Below are positions 1 to 11,300 of a stretch of 64,000 nucleotides of DNA, piece by piece. Position 1 is the stretch's first letter; the number at the start of each line of letters is the position of its first letter. The notes beneath the pieces are model-generated. The model ran no database searches. It saw only the letters and a list, made by a program, of their open reading frames with translations, and was not told where the DNA came from. Both the position numbers and the translations under genes were made by a program. The DNA comes from Piscicola geometra (Eukaryota > Annelida > Clitellata > Hirudinida > Piscicolidae). Where the stretch lies: assembly GCA_943735955.1 (NCBI GenBank), contig OX030956.1:14707100-14771099 (forward strand), read 5' to 3'.

Positions 1-298
1 TCATTATATTTTTGAGTAAAGTCTTTCTAAATGAACCCATCTTTTAGTAATTATTTATACATTTTCATTGAATTTTATGTATTTAGCTTTTTTTTAAATT
101 TAAAGTTTTAACTTTTTAATATCACCGTTAGTACAAAACACTTTACATTCATTAATCTAAGAATATAAAACAAAAGTTTCAAAATGGTATTCAAAAGCTT
201 TACAAAAAAGCTTCTAGAAAGTGTGTGGATAAAAAAATTTTCGAAAAAAAAAGAATTAATATAAATTCATATATTTTTTTTTCATTTTCTTAAAATAT

Positions 299-392
299 TC
301 ATAATAACAAAGATTTAAGCACGTTGATGGCGTGACGTGCTTCCATATATTTTTCAGCCTCGTCCAAGAGTTTCATTGGGTTATTGCGTGAT
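299..392 (-). other. Possible terminal coding exon of an unidentified minus-strand gene
   Basis: The minus strand reads a protein-like stretch containing LDEAEKYMEARHAINVLK that ends in a TGA at 299-301. The composition is helical and charged and unlike the surrounding AT-rich DNA. No good AG acceptor lies immediately upstream, and on the plus strand a TTTTTCAG at about 350 could equally be read as an acceptor. I do not recognise the protein. It could be the last exon of a gene extending beyond HMG20's 3' end, or chance. Confidence 0.2.
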
Positions 393-1298
393 GGAGTGAA
401 AAGGGTATGAAAGGAAATAAAAAGATGCAAAAAGTACCGACAAAAGAAACTTTAAAGTGAATGCAAGAGAAATTGAAATTATTTTATTCTCATATACACA
501 TGTGAATTTATATATTTATGATAAAATAGCTGGAAATTCGTGAAGCGATGAGCCTTTAAGAGATGTTCGGTGCTTTCCAGTGTCGTGACTGCGTCTCTCG
601 CCTGCGCGTCACTCTTGCACCGTCGCTTCCTGCCTCGTCATCATCATCATCATCATCGTCGTCATCGTCATAATCACCAACACCATCATCATCATCAGCG
701 TCATCAATACCATCATTATCATTATCATACTAATCACCATCAAAAGCATTTTTTCTTCTAGATTTTCCCATAACATTACACCTTATTCCTCAACGATTTA
801 ACATTGAAAACGATATAAAAGGCGTCAATTAGCGGCTTAAAAAGCATTTCTCGATAAACACTCCCGCATGCTTTATAACTTTTTGGCACGGTAACTCAAA
901 AAGTTTCCTTGCTCACGATCAGCGGCCTCTTAAGCGTAATTTATGGCCTCCTCAGAGAACGCCTTCTTCATTAGAGCCCGCATTAGTTCCTCAGGTAATC
1001 GATGTCCTTAATAATTCAAAGTCGCTCTACTCTATTTTATGCTTCTTTTAAATATTTAAGTTATTTTTTCTCCCGATTTATTTTACGTTATTTTTTATTT
1101 ATCCTTTTTTGATGGAATTTTCATGAAAGGGTTATCTTAAATGTTCGAATGGAAGCTCGCAACAGGAAAAACATGTAAAAGTATTATTTAAAAAAATATT
1201 ATTAAAGAAATTAACTATTTTATTCTTTTTTGTAATTAAAACCTCTAAAAAGTTAACTTAATTTTAAAAATAATTAAAAAAAGATAATTTTTTTCCCA
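393..1298. other. Non-coding stretch with a CAT/CGT-type trinucleotide tract
   Basis: No supported gene here. A CAT-rich tract lies at about 637-745 and gives a spurious poly-His reading. The rest is AT-rich and without recognisable signal. It lies downstream of HMG20 and may include its 3' UTR. Confidence 0.6.
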
Positions 1299-4200
1299 TC
1301 ATAGACTTTCTTTTGTTTCACAGTTTAAATCAGATATTATTTTCTTCACTTTCTGAACCAGTTCTTCATTTTTCTTCCGCCTGCCCTTCGCCTCATCATC
1401 TCCACCACTTTTGCCTTCTTTCTCGCTCAAAATTTCATTCTTTTCACCTCCATCGACACCTCCTTCAAGCTCTCCCTCTCCGTTGATATCTTTCATCTCA
1501 ACAACACCAGCAGCGTTCTCAACCTCTTCTCTCGCTTCACCATCATCCTTTAACTTCTTATCCATATCATGAATCGTCATCAGGAACGACTGCAGATTGT
1601 GCTGGTCGATCGTCTCACCACTGTCTGATGGGGCATACGTCGTGAGAATTGATATGGTTTATATTAATTATAATAAGTTTCGTTTTTATACTGCGCCTGG
1701 CACGTAACTGAAGCGCTCTAAATAGAAAAATAAAAAAACAGATCAACGGTGGCTTAAACTTGATAAATTAAATAAAAGTCATTCAAATTTGATTGGAAAT
1801 TACATTAAACGATCAGAGTAGACAGTAACCATTAAAATAAATACACGCCTTAACTAAATAAAATATCGAGTATATATACTATATAAAATAGAATTTAAAA
1901 TTATTAATTTGAATGAATCATTTGATTAAACGACGAGAGCAAACTACCAGGAAAAGTGACCCCCTTAAGACTGGCAACCAGTGTTGAGCGCAGGAGGATG
2001 AGGTGTTGTTGCATGGAGTTGTTGTTGTTGCGCTGTTGCTCAACCTGTGAGGTTTTGCTCTAAATAGCAACATTTCAAAAAATAAGACTTAAAAAAAATG
2101 ATTTTAGGTTTATTTTTGCAAAATAGATTACAGTTTATATTTAAAAAATAGATTAAAGTTTCTATTTTGAAAATAGATTAATGTTTCTATTTTAAAGTTT
2201 CTATTTTAAAAATAGATTTAAATTTCTATTTTAAAAATAGATTTAAATTTCTATTTTAAAAATAGATTAAAGATTATTTTTGTAAAATATATTAAATGTA
2301 CAAAATATATAATTAAATATATTATAATGAATTCTAAAAAATATATCAAAATGCAAGAAAAAAACAAAATTAATGCTAAAAGTGGCGAATAAACCTCCTT
2401 CTGTAGAGTGGCCATTTCTTGGCGTAACTTATCGACGCGGTCGTTCAGCAAGGCGTTCTCATCTTCCGCCTCCGCCTGCTGCCTCCTCAGCTGCCGCAAC
2501 TCACTCTCTCTCGCTGCGCAGAGGAGGGGAGATGATTGGAGAAGGTGGGAAAAATGTTAAATGTATATGGATAAAAATATATATATATATAAATTAGCAA
2601 TTTAAAATATATTTAGATATAGATATATATAAGAAATGTAGTTACTACATTCCCTAATATATATTATATATATAATTAAAAAAATTCAAATATATATATA
2701 ATAAAAATTCAAATATATATTCATCCATCTCAGGGGATGATAAAGCTATATAGACTATATACAATATAACCGACTATATAAAGTTTATATTCTAAATAGA
2801 CTATTGAAAATTAACACAAACCAATAATTTACTTTTGTATTAAAGAAAAAAACTGTTAGTATTAATTAGCTTTGCCACAACTATAAAAAGTGAAGCAATT
2901 TTTGAAGAAGTTGAACCAGTAAAGGTCGAAATGAAAACTAGAAAGTCTAGAACAAAAAAAAAAGTTAAATTTGAAAAAGTAACCTAAAAGATAAATTTAA
3001 TTAAATTTAGTCAATTTGATTAAATGACAATTTACATTAAAATACAAAATGGTTTATTTCTTTAGATAACTAAATAATTTAAACGATAAACAAAACTTTT
3101 AAATGACATTTTTTATTAAATACAATATAAATTCATCTTGGGAAACAGAGCATTCCATCTTGAGTTGCTCAACATGAAATTTTTGGTGTTCAAGTTTTAA
3201 GTAAAAAACTTGGGTTTCTTTTTTATCTAGTCTTATGTTTGAGTTCACATAACTAGACAAGGTATCAATATAATGGCTGGATAAATTTAAATTATTTCTT
3301 ATGCAATTGAGCTATGAGGCTACGTTTAAAAATCGTCCCGACTTGTGCAACCTCCCCCTATGATTGCGACCTTTATTGTGCTCTAGGAATTCTTGTGTGA
3401 AGATGGGGATTTCACAGTCGTTGCCTGGTGCCCTCTTGACCAGTGTGTTCTTTGTGTTTCAACGGATGAGAAAATATTCATTTTGGTTATTTTTCATTAT
3501 TAATATTAATTATAGCACTACCTCTTTTTCGTTTATTTGCTCTGAGAATTTAAAAATTTAGTAATATTTTTAGAGTTGAAAATATTTTGAAAATAAAAAA
3601 AGTATTTATTGTGAATACATTTATTTATTTATATACCGTTCTAAAATCTTGATTATTTGTTTTGAGCGGCCTAGCTGTGAAAAAAAGTAGGGAAAATGAA
3701 CGTTTTCAATTATTCAAAAACTATTTTCTGAATAATATCAACAACCAAATATATTCACAAAACTGTTTATTTTTTTATTGTTTCAATTTCATTTATAAAC
3801 ATGAAAAATAATATATAATCAAAATAAAACTTAGAAGACCCAAAAACCTAATCCATCTCCACACCCACCTGCCCATCTACCATTAGTTTTGTTGTCCATC
3901 ATGTATTTGTACGCCTCTGTCTTTTTGTACACTTCCATCTCTCTGTTGTACCTCTCTTTGTCCTTTTCCGCTTCGTCTAGGTATTTCTGTGTATGTGTGT
4001 GTGTTAACACATTTAGAAACCTAAATATATAAAGTTTTAATAACAAGTACAATTCATAAAAATCTCCTTAAACGTCACAGCCAATTTTAAGAGTTAACCT
4101 CTTAAAAAACTATAAAAACATTTAGACGTCTAACTAATCCATACAGTAAAAGCGAAAACCAATTATTATTATTAATGTCCAACTTGTTTTTCGGCTGGCA

Positions 4201-5008
4201 GTAGTTTAGACCAATTAGCAGCCAGTAATGACGTGATGTCATTGAAGCTGAGGTTTGGATGCTGCTGCTTGTACTTCTCCCTTGATTCGTTGAAGTACCT
4301 GCTTGTTATAATGATATTCAAACATGAAATACTGAGTCTTTTAATTTGAATATTTTAATCAATCAATCAATCACTAATAATTTGTATAGCGCCCTTTACT
4401 AAGTGAACAAAATCATTATTATTACTTCTTTGTATCTTCATCATTAGTAGCATTTTTTGTACTTTCATCATTATTATCACCATCAAGATCAGTATCACCT
4501 TATATATCCGTTGAGAGGTAACTTGGGGGCATTAGAATCTTTGGCCTTTTTTCTTTTCCTCGCTGCACTTGGCTTATTCTTCGACTTTTGAATAGAAAAG
4601 AAGGCAAATGAAGGCAAGTAGGGAGGATGAATGTAATCAATAGAATTATCTGTTTTATTAAATAACATAAATAAAAAAGATAATACATGGACTTTTAAAA
4701 AGCAAACCTCATCTTTAGATTGGTCTTTGTTTGTAGTATCTGAAGGTTTTAAATGCAATAAGGATGATTTAATAATCCATTTAAAGCAGGATAAAATTAA
4801 AATTTTTAAATAACTTACTTTGAGAGATATTTGTTGCAATATTTATTATGATATTTTCTGCAGTAGTATCACTGAAAAATATATTTGATTATTCAATAAA
4901 AGATTTAAATTTAATAATTCTTTATTAAACAAGAATTAAAAAAAATTTGCATTAGAAGTGAATGTCTATTGAAAATACCTACTTTTCTGGCTTTGTTGGA
5001 TTTTGCAT
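1299..5008 (-). CDS. HMG20: HMG20A/B-type HMG-box protein, 10 coding exons, 337 aa
   Basis: Exons in transcript order: 5008-4983, 4871-4819, 4739-4708, 4584-4499, 4298-4184, 3986-3881, 3424-3371, 2513-2395, 2044-1948, 1624-1299. Phases agree throughout and the total is 1,014 nt. The protein has a short polar N-terminus, a basic stretch (KRKK), then SNAPKLPLNGYIR opening one HMG box at about residues 55-125. Next comes the IPIFTQEFLEHNKARESELR segment typical of HMG20A/B, a leucine-zipper-like coiled coil (about 155-215), a SLKGVTFPDSGET motif matching the vertebrate LPGxGETP region, and an acidic/basic tail ending in a VKKIISDL helix. Vertebrate HMG20A and HMG20B are of similar length. In vertebrates this family works with the LSD1-CoREST complex at neuronal genes; that role here is inferred from homology. 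The donor of the 3986-3881 exon could instead lie at about 3868, also in phase. Confidence 0.9.
2155..2275. repeat. Short tandem repeat of a near-palindromic AT-rich unit
   Basis: About five copies of a unit of roughly 24 bp built on TTTCTATTTTAAAAATAGA, which is itself an inverted repeat. It lies in the HMG20 intron between 2395 and 2044. No coding content. Confidence 0.8.
2724..3360 (-). mobile_element. Truncated TIR DNA transposon or MITE, inverted relative to the copy at 36.0-36.9 kb
   Basis: The end at 3330-3360 (TTGTGCAACCTCCCCCTA) and blocks near 3140-3170, 2810-2850 and 2730-2780 match the reverse complement of 36029-36895. The element lacks its other terminal inverted repeat and is cut off at an AT microsatellite. 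It ends in TA, next to the HMG20 exon 3371-3424. Confidence 0.65.
4355..4413 (-). mobile_element. LINE 3'-tail fragment (GCGCTATAxAAAT ... TGATTGAT tail)
   Basis: Reads, in reverse complement, as the same tail found at 7880-7925, 9389-9447 and 9770-9828: a GTTCxCTTAGTAAAGGGCGC motif followed by a TATA..AAT stretch and a (TGAT) tail. The coding part is missing, so this is a severely 5'-truncated insertion in an HMG20 intron. Confidence 0.7.
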
Positions 5009-5412
5009 TTTAAACTTAAAAGTGTGATTGCCTAAACAAAGAGACAAAATAAGCTTAAATGGTTTAAAACTAAATCATTTTAAATGTAATTTAAATCATC
5101 AAAATTTAAAATATAAAAAGTAATTTCCATTTTAAACATTTTTATGTATTCAAATAGTTAGTTTACTTTTAAATTGGAACCTCGATGAATGAGCTACTCT
5201 TTTTTGAATGTTGCGATTTTATGAAAATCGATTTTAGCAAAGTATTTCAATCATTTTTATGTATTTTATTTTTTTAAATTAATTTTTTTGACGCTGTCAG
5301 CTGTTTCAATTTGAACGTATGATTGTGTAAAACAACAACAACATCTTACCAAATAATAATATAAACTTTATATTTAATTTTGTTCTTTCTATTATATTAT
5401 TTCGAAAACTAG
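5009..5412. promoter_or_regulatory. Probable shared promoter region between HMG20 (minus) and PEMT (plus)
   Basis: The two start codons face away from each other 404 bp apart and no exon fits between them. The region is AT-rich with an AAC-type short repeat near 5330. No core promoter element was assigned with confidence. Confidence 0.45.
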
Positions 5413-6745
5413 ATGCGTTTGCCTGACAAGGTAGACTGGACAGATTTTAATTTACAGGTGGCCCTGTTTTTGATCATATTGAATCCAATCTATTGGAATA
5501 TAGTGAGTTGTCTTAAACATTTTTTTCCAATTTAAAGACATTCTTAATTCTATTCCATTCCATTACACAAAAATTCTATTTTCATTAAAGCTTAAAATAT
5601 TGTTGCAAAATTAATAAATTCTTATTTTAAATAAAACTAGGTAGGCTGGTTGAACTACAAGACAAAATTTTTAGAAAAATTATTGTTTGGACCACAAAAT
5701 GCCTGTAATTTTCTTGCCTTAACCATCATGATTCTGGGGTCTCTCAGGAGTTGGTAGTAAGTTTTTGTAATTTCATAAAATAATTACTTATTAATTTCAA
5801 AAAAGTAAAAAATATTATTTCAATGACTTAATGTTAACATTTAAATATTAATTTCAAACTACTATTTTTTCTCAATATTATCCACACCAATATAATCTCC
5901 CATCCTGTATTCCAACAGCTTTAAAATGAGTCTTTTGACTCAACCCTCTTCTCCCCCCCTTCTCTCTTCAGCCACTCCCTACATTGCCACATTCTTCATC
6001 GTCTTTGGTTCAACCCTTGTTGTTACATCATTTTTTACCCTTGGATACTATGGAACTTTCTTGGGTTACTATTTCTTTTTTCAATAAACTAATCAAATTC
6101 AACACTAATTCAATATCAAAATAAATTCATTGTATAATTGTTGTCTGATTTGCTAATATATTTAATTAAAAATAACTTTCAAACAAAAGTTTCATTACTT
6201 CATTCACCAAAAATGTATCACGTATCTCTTTGTACTTCTACAACTTCACCAACATCTTTCCAACACCATCATCATCTTTTAAAAAACAACACAACGATAA
6301 CCACAGGCGAGTACTTTGGTATTAAGATTCCTAATCGGGTCAAGTCTTTCCCATTCAACGTCTTCAACAGTCCAAACTACTTCGGCTCCACTCTCAACTT
6401 CCTAGGCACTGCTCTATTGTTAGAGTCATGATGGTGATGATGATGGTGATGATGATGGTGGTGATGATGATTGTGATTGGGATGATCAGGATGATTAAGA
6501 AGATGATGCTTCAATTTGTATATCGTAATTCTTACTCTCAAAATATCATTAAAACTTATATTACAACCCTCTTTAACAGCACCTGTTCTTCAACACCATC
6601 ATCATCATCAGCACCACCATCACCACCATCATCATCATCACAGGTACAACAGTGAAGCAGGCATTTTTCTGACTTTGGTGGTTGCCACAATGTACTCTGG
6701 AGTCTCTTTGTTCGAAGAGTAAGCTGATGATGATGATTATGATAG

Positions 6746-6782
<37 letters not shown>

Positions 6783-7052
6783 AGTGATGATGATGAGAAT
6801 AATAACAATAATAATGAATAATATTTTAGTTTCTTTTGTAGGAACAATTCATTTTTATATTTAAATTATTGATATAACACGATATTAGTAACTTACTGTT
6901 ACTTGTTATTTTTATGTATATTTATTTATATTCTTATTTATTATTATTTTTTATTCATATTTATCAACGTCAGCAATGACGTTTATGAAGATGCTGTAAA
7001 AGGTGATATTTATATTATGTTTTTAAAACTGTATAACAGTTCTGTTTGTTAG
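5413..7052 (+). CDS. PEMT: Phosphatidylethanolamine N-methyltransferase, 6 coding exons
   Basis: Exons 5413-5502, 5641-5756, 5919-6064, 6307-6418, 6644-6718, then probably 6974-7052, in continuous phase, giving about 205 aa (human PEMT is 199 aa). PEMT is an ER membrane enzyme that methylates phosphatidylethanolamine to phosphatidylcholine using S-adenosylmethionine. Family hallmarks in order: ILNPIYWN in the first membrane segment, FFTLGYYGTFLGEYFGI, FPFNVFNSPNYFGSTLNFLG, and a final membrane segment ending SLFE. Two features deviate. The first glycine of the SAM-binding GxG is not obvious (reads VFG). The Glu-Glu pair becomes Glu-Asp if the last exon is 6974. A TTTTGTAG acceptor at about 6842, or simple read-through (stop at 6719-6721), would restore Glu-Glu and give a shorter tail. 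The exon 5 acceptor follows a CAT/CAC repeat, and its donor is followed by a GAT repeat. Confidence 0.88.
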
Positions 7053-7689
7053 ATTTTATAAATGTAAAACGTTTCTTATACCAATATTTATAATTTTATT
7101 TAAGTTGCTTGTTGTTTAAATGTTAATTCATTTTAAACTAACATGCTGGCCACCAACCGTTTTTCGTACAAATTTTATTTGAAAAAAGATCTTTAAAAAT
7201 TAAATGTTAACGATTAATGGTAACTACCGTTAAATAATAACGAATGAACAGTTGATTAACGGATTTATAGTTTAATAAATTAACTTTTCGGATTAACGGT
7301 GCCCACTTGTTACATAAAAGATATATTAATTATTTTTGTAGATGTTAAACCTTAATCCATTTCATCTACAGATACATAAAAAGAATGATCTACAAAAATT
7401 GGAAAAAGTCAAATAAGTCTGCATAATATAACTCATCATTTATTTTAAAAAAATACATTTTTGAAAGATCATTTAAAATGTAAAAATAATTGTGTATATT
7501 CATTTTTTGCAAAATTTGTACATCAAAAATAAGATTTGTACGCAACTTTGAATTCCGAAATCCAATGTGATACTACTGAAAAACATCTTTGCCTTTTCCA
7601 TTCAAATTGAACATTTACATGAATTTCTTAAAATATGTCTAAAAATGTTTAAAATTTAGCTTAAAAATCTAATTAAACAACCCCCTAAA
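7053..7689. other. AT-rich intergenic stretch, nothing recognised
   Basis: No coding signal or repeat was identified. It probably includes the PEMT 3' UTR. Confidence 0.5.
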
Positions 7690-7925
7690 TCTGGTCTAAG
7701 ATCATCTACCCTTAAGCTTTTTTTTCGTTTTTCACTTAAACACTTTTTTGCTCAACGTTCTTTTTCTTACTGCGGTCCTTTTTTATGGAATTCTTTACTC
7801 TCTTCTCTCACTTCAACTAAGTCACTCATAGCTTTCCGTCGAGGCCTGAAGACTTATTTGTTCGGAACGTGATGGCTGAGCGCTTTTGTTCGCTATACAA
7901 ATAATTAGTGATTGATTGATTGATT
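7690..7925 (+). pseudogene. 5'-truncated CR1/Jockey-like LINE: reverse transcriptase C-terminus plus 3' tail
   Basis: One frame reads RSFSYCGPFLWNSLLSSL and then a LIAFRRGLKTYLF stretch. This is the typical C-terminal end of non-LTR reverse transcriptases (…GPxLWNSLP…FKxxLKTYLF). It is followed by the GCGCTTTTGTTCGC motif and a TGATTGATTGAT tail. Only the last part of the ORF is present, as expected for a 5'-truncated insertion. Confidence 0.8.
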
Positions 7926-8047
7926 GAATCAATAAATGGATCATGAAAGCCAAAACAATTAAAACGATCAAACTTAAATACACAAAGATACAAATGATAA
8001 AAAGCATATAGAGAAATCGTCACTATAAGACAAATATTTTAAAGTTG

Positions 8048-8103
8048 CATCATCATCATCACCCTTACCATCATTGTCACCACCATCATCACCACTACCA
8101 CCA
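8048..8103. repeat. CAT/CAC trinucleotide tract
   Basis: Imperfect CATCATCAC-type repeat downstream of the tetraspanin stop. Confidence 0.7.
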
Positions 8104-8345
8104 TCAACTTAAAAATCCAAATTCATGAAACTTTACAAAATTCATTCCACGTTGTATGAACCGTTTGAAATAATATTGAAATCTATCTTACGGGAAATAT
8201 ATTCATATAGTAAATAATGTAAAAACAACATTCTCAATAATACATAGTATAAATAACACAGAAATTATAAAATAATACATAATGCAAAAAAATCATTTTA
8301 TATCCATTTAAAACCAACCGCTTGCACAGTGTGCAATGCCCCCGC

Positions 8346-11300
8346 TCAAGCGTAGTATCTACTGCGGTACTTGAACAACTCCGCCCTGTCCTCCTCCTGT
8401 ACGATCAGCATGTGCACGAAGAACAAGCCTATGACCTATTCCGTGGTGGTGGTGATAGTGATGGTTATGGTGTGGTGAAGATGATGCTGGTGGTGGTTGT
8501 GAGGAGGAGGAGGAAGAGTGTGGTAATGGTAATAATGATGACGATAGTCATGACGATCAGCATGTGCACGAAGAACAAAGCCTATCACTTGCGGTGGTTG
8601 TGGTGAAGGAGGTTATTGTGATGATGCTGGTGGTGAAGGAGGTTATTGTGATGATGCTGGTGGTGAAGGAGGTTATTGTGATGATGCTGATGGTGTAGGT
8701 GTGGTGATGATGCTGATGGTGTAGGTGGTGGTGATGATGCTGATGGTGTAGGTGTGGTGATGATGCTGATGGTGTAGGTGGTGGTGATGATGCTGATGGT
8801 GTAGGTGGTGGTGATGATGCTGATGGTGTAGGTGGTGGGGATGATGCTGATGGTGTAGGTGGTGGTGATGATGCTGATGGTGTAGGTGGTGGTGATGATG
8901 CTGATGGTGTAGGTGGTGGGGATGATGCTGATGGTGTAGGTGGTGGTGATGATGCTGATGGTGTAGGTGTGGTGATGATGCTGATGGTGTAGGTGGTGGT
9001 GATGATGCTGATGGTGTAGGTGGTGGTGATGATGCTGATGGTGTAGGTGGTGGGGATGATGCTGATGGTGTAGGTGGTGGTGATGATGCTGATGGTGTAG
9101 GTGGTGGTGATGATGCTGATGGTGTAGGTGGTGGGGATGATGCTGATGGTGTAGGTGGTGGTGATGATGCTGATGGTGTAGGTGGTGGGGATGATGCTGA
9201 TGGTGTAGGTGGTGGTGATGATGCTGATGGTGTAGGTGGTGGTGATGATGCTGATGGTGTAGGTGGTGGTGATGATGCTGATGGTGTAGGTGGTGGGGAT
9301 GATGAAAAGAATGTTTTATGGTGATGATTTGTTGGATGCAGGGATAATTTCAAAAGATAATGATAGATTATTAATTGATCATTGTAAAGTGAGCGCTTTT
9401 GTTCGCTTAGTAAAGGGCGCTATATAAATTATTAGTGATTGATTGAAAGTTAGAAGTGTTAGAGATAAAGTCATGGAAAGCATGTCTAACAAGTTTGATG
9501 GTTATTATATGACAAAAGTTACAGACAGGATATTTTTTAATGGAAGGATAGATTTGAGCAAAAAAAGCTTATAATAAACATGCTAAAGTCATTGCCAATA
9601 ACATAACTGAATTTCTTGTGAGGAAAAAAATGAATACCACGTTGCAGGCAATAGGAAGAGATTCTACAAATTTGATGGAGGAGTTATGCATTTAGTTGAA
9701 ATGAATATGGGAAATAGGTTTAATTAACTTTTTTTTACATTACATACCAATGAGTTACTTTTCAGACACTTAAATTTGAGGAAAGAGCGCTATAGAAATT
9801 GATTTGATTGATTGATTTATTGATTAATGACAGTTTTGAATGGAAAATCTTCGAGTGAAAATAGGTGGAATGGACCAATTGGAAAAATGCTTGATGAAGT
9901 TACCAATCTTGAAAGAAATTCATCTTTTAAGAAAGTAGAAATAAGTGATCCTCTTACTTCCTTAGATAATAATATAATAGCTAATTTTTCTTCGAACCAG
10001 TATTATGGCTACCAAATAACTTTGGCGCTCTTAAAGTTGGTTCTGTTAATTTAGCAGCTAAATTTTAGCTAGATGGTTGACTACAGCTAACAGAATATAC
10101 AAGTTATGGATATCGAATCATGGTTTTAAAGGTGCTGTATATTTAAAACTAAGAAAACTAGTTGAATTTATCGTGGGTACATATTTTCCTACTTGGTTTG
10201 TTCTAAAAGTCAAGAAGAGTTGGATAGAAGGACCTAGACATGTACATTATCAGCTGTAGCACCTACTTTACCAGTGGAAAACATTCATGAAGTCATTCCA
10301 ACTGTTAGAAGGTCTTCTTGGTATGCCTTTCAGAGGCCATTTTTCAATGTATGCTCTGTTCATGTTCAAGGAAGAAGAAAAGAGGTTTGGTGTGAATAAA
10401 ATTTTGGAAAGAAAGAAAAAGAAAGAAGTGTTGGAAATGAAGATACATAATTTGGTGATAAATCTTTTGAAATAAAAATTAAAACAAACACACTTGAACT
10501 TTTAATTGATTTGAGCAAAGCCTTCGAACCTCCTCTAGCCTGTGACATGAGCACTAAAGAAATAAAACAGTTTTTATCTCATCCAATGAAAGTGCCGATC
10601 TGGTCTTGTCACACTCAAGCAGTTGAAAGATGTGTTAAACAAGTGACAAAAGCATCTGAAAAAGTGTATTCGAAAGAGAAGATGGATGGCTGGATCAAGA
10701 ACTTTCAAAAAAATTTATGTCAAAAAATCAGTAAAAAAAGATCTAACAGGCTTAATCAATTCATAATTTCAATGACAGTTATTACCAGATTCCATTAGAA
10801 CACTGTTCATTCTTTTGTATCCTTAGAATTTGTTTAAAGAATTTATATGGAATAGATTTAAATAAATTTAACAAATTAAATTATTTTTTATAATTTAATG
10901 TGTGTTTTATTCATTATTTTCTGAATAATATGATTAGCTGCAAAGTCGTAACAGTTTAATGAAAATATTTAGTTTTTGAATACATTTCCGGGTAGATGAA
11001 CAATTTTTTTTCAAATTAAAAATTAGTTTTGAATTTTTCCCATTTTTTCACATTTGTAACTTATGTACCAAATAAAATAGTAAAAAAGTATGACCCGCCC
11101 TATTGTGAATTCTTGTGAGAGGTTTAAATAAATATATTAATGCATACGGCCCGTAAAGAGATGGATCGTCGAAGCAGGCGTGTATTAAGCATGGGCGGCG
11201 ATCTTTGGGGGGGGGGCCCAGGGGTCAAGACCCCCCCAATTTTTGGTATTGAAGGGGTCCGCTTCAATGTGGACCCTCCACTTTTTCCACAATCTTTTAT

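Noticed and set aside
8048..9303. Possible CRISPR-like array
   Set aside because: The direct repeats are contiguous minisatellite units with no unique spacers, in a eukaryotic intron.
8673..9353. Minus-strand 226-codon frame of SSPPPTPSA and His-rich repeats
   Set aside because: Pure 24-bp minisatellite translation within the tetraspanin intron, with no start context or splice support.
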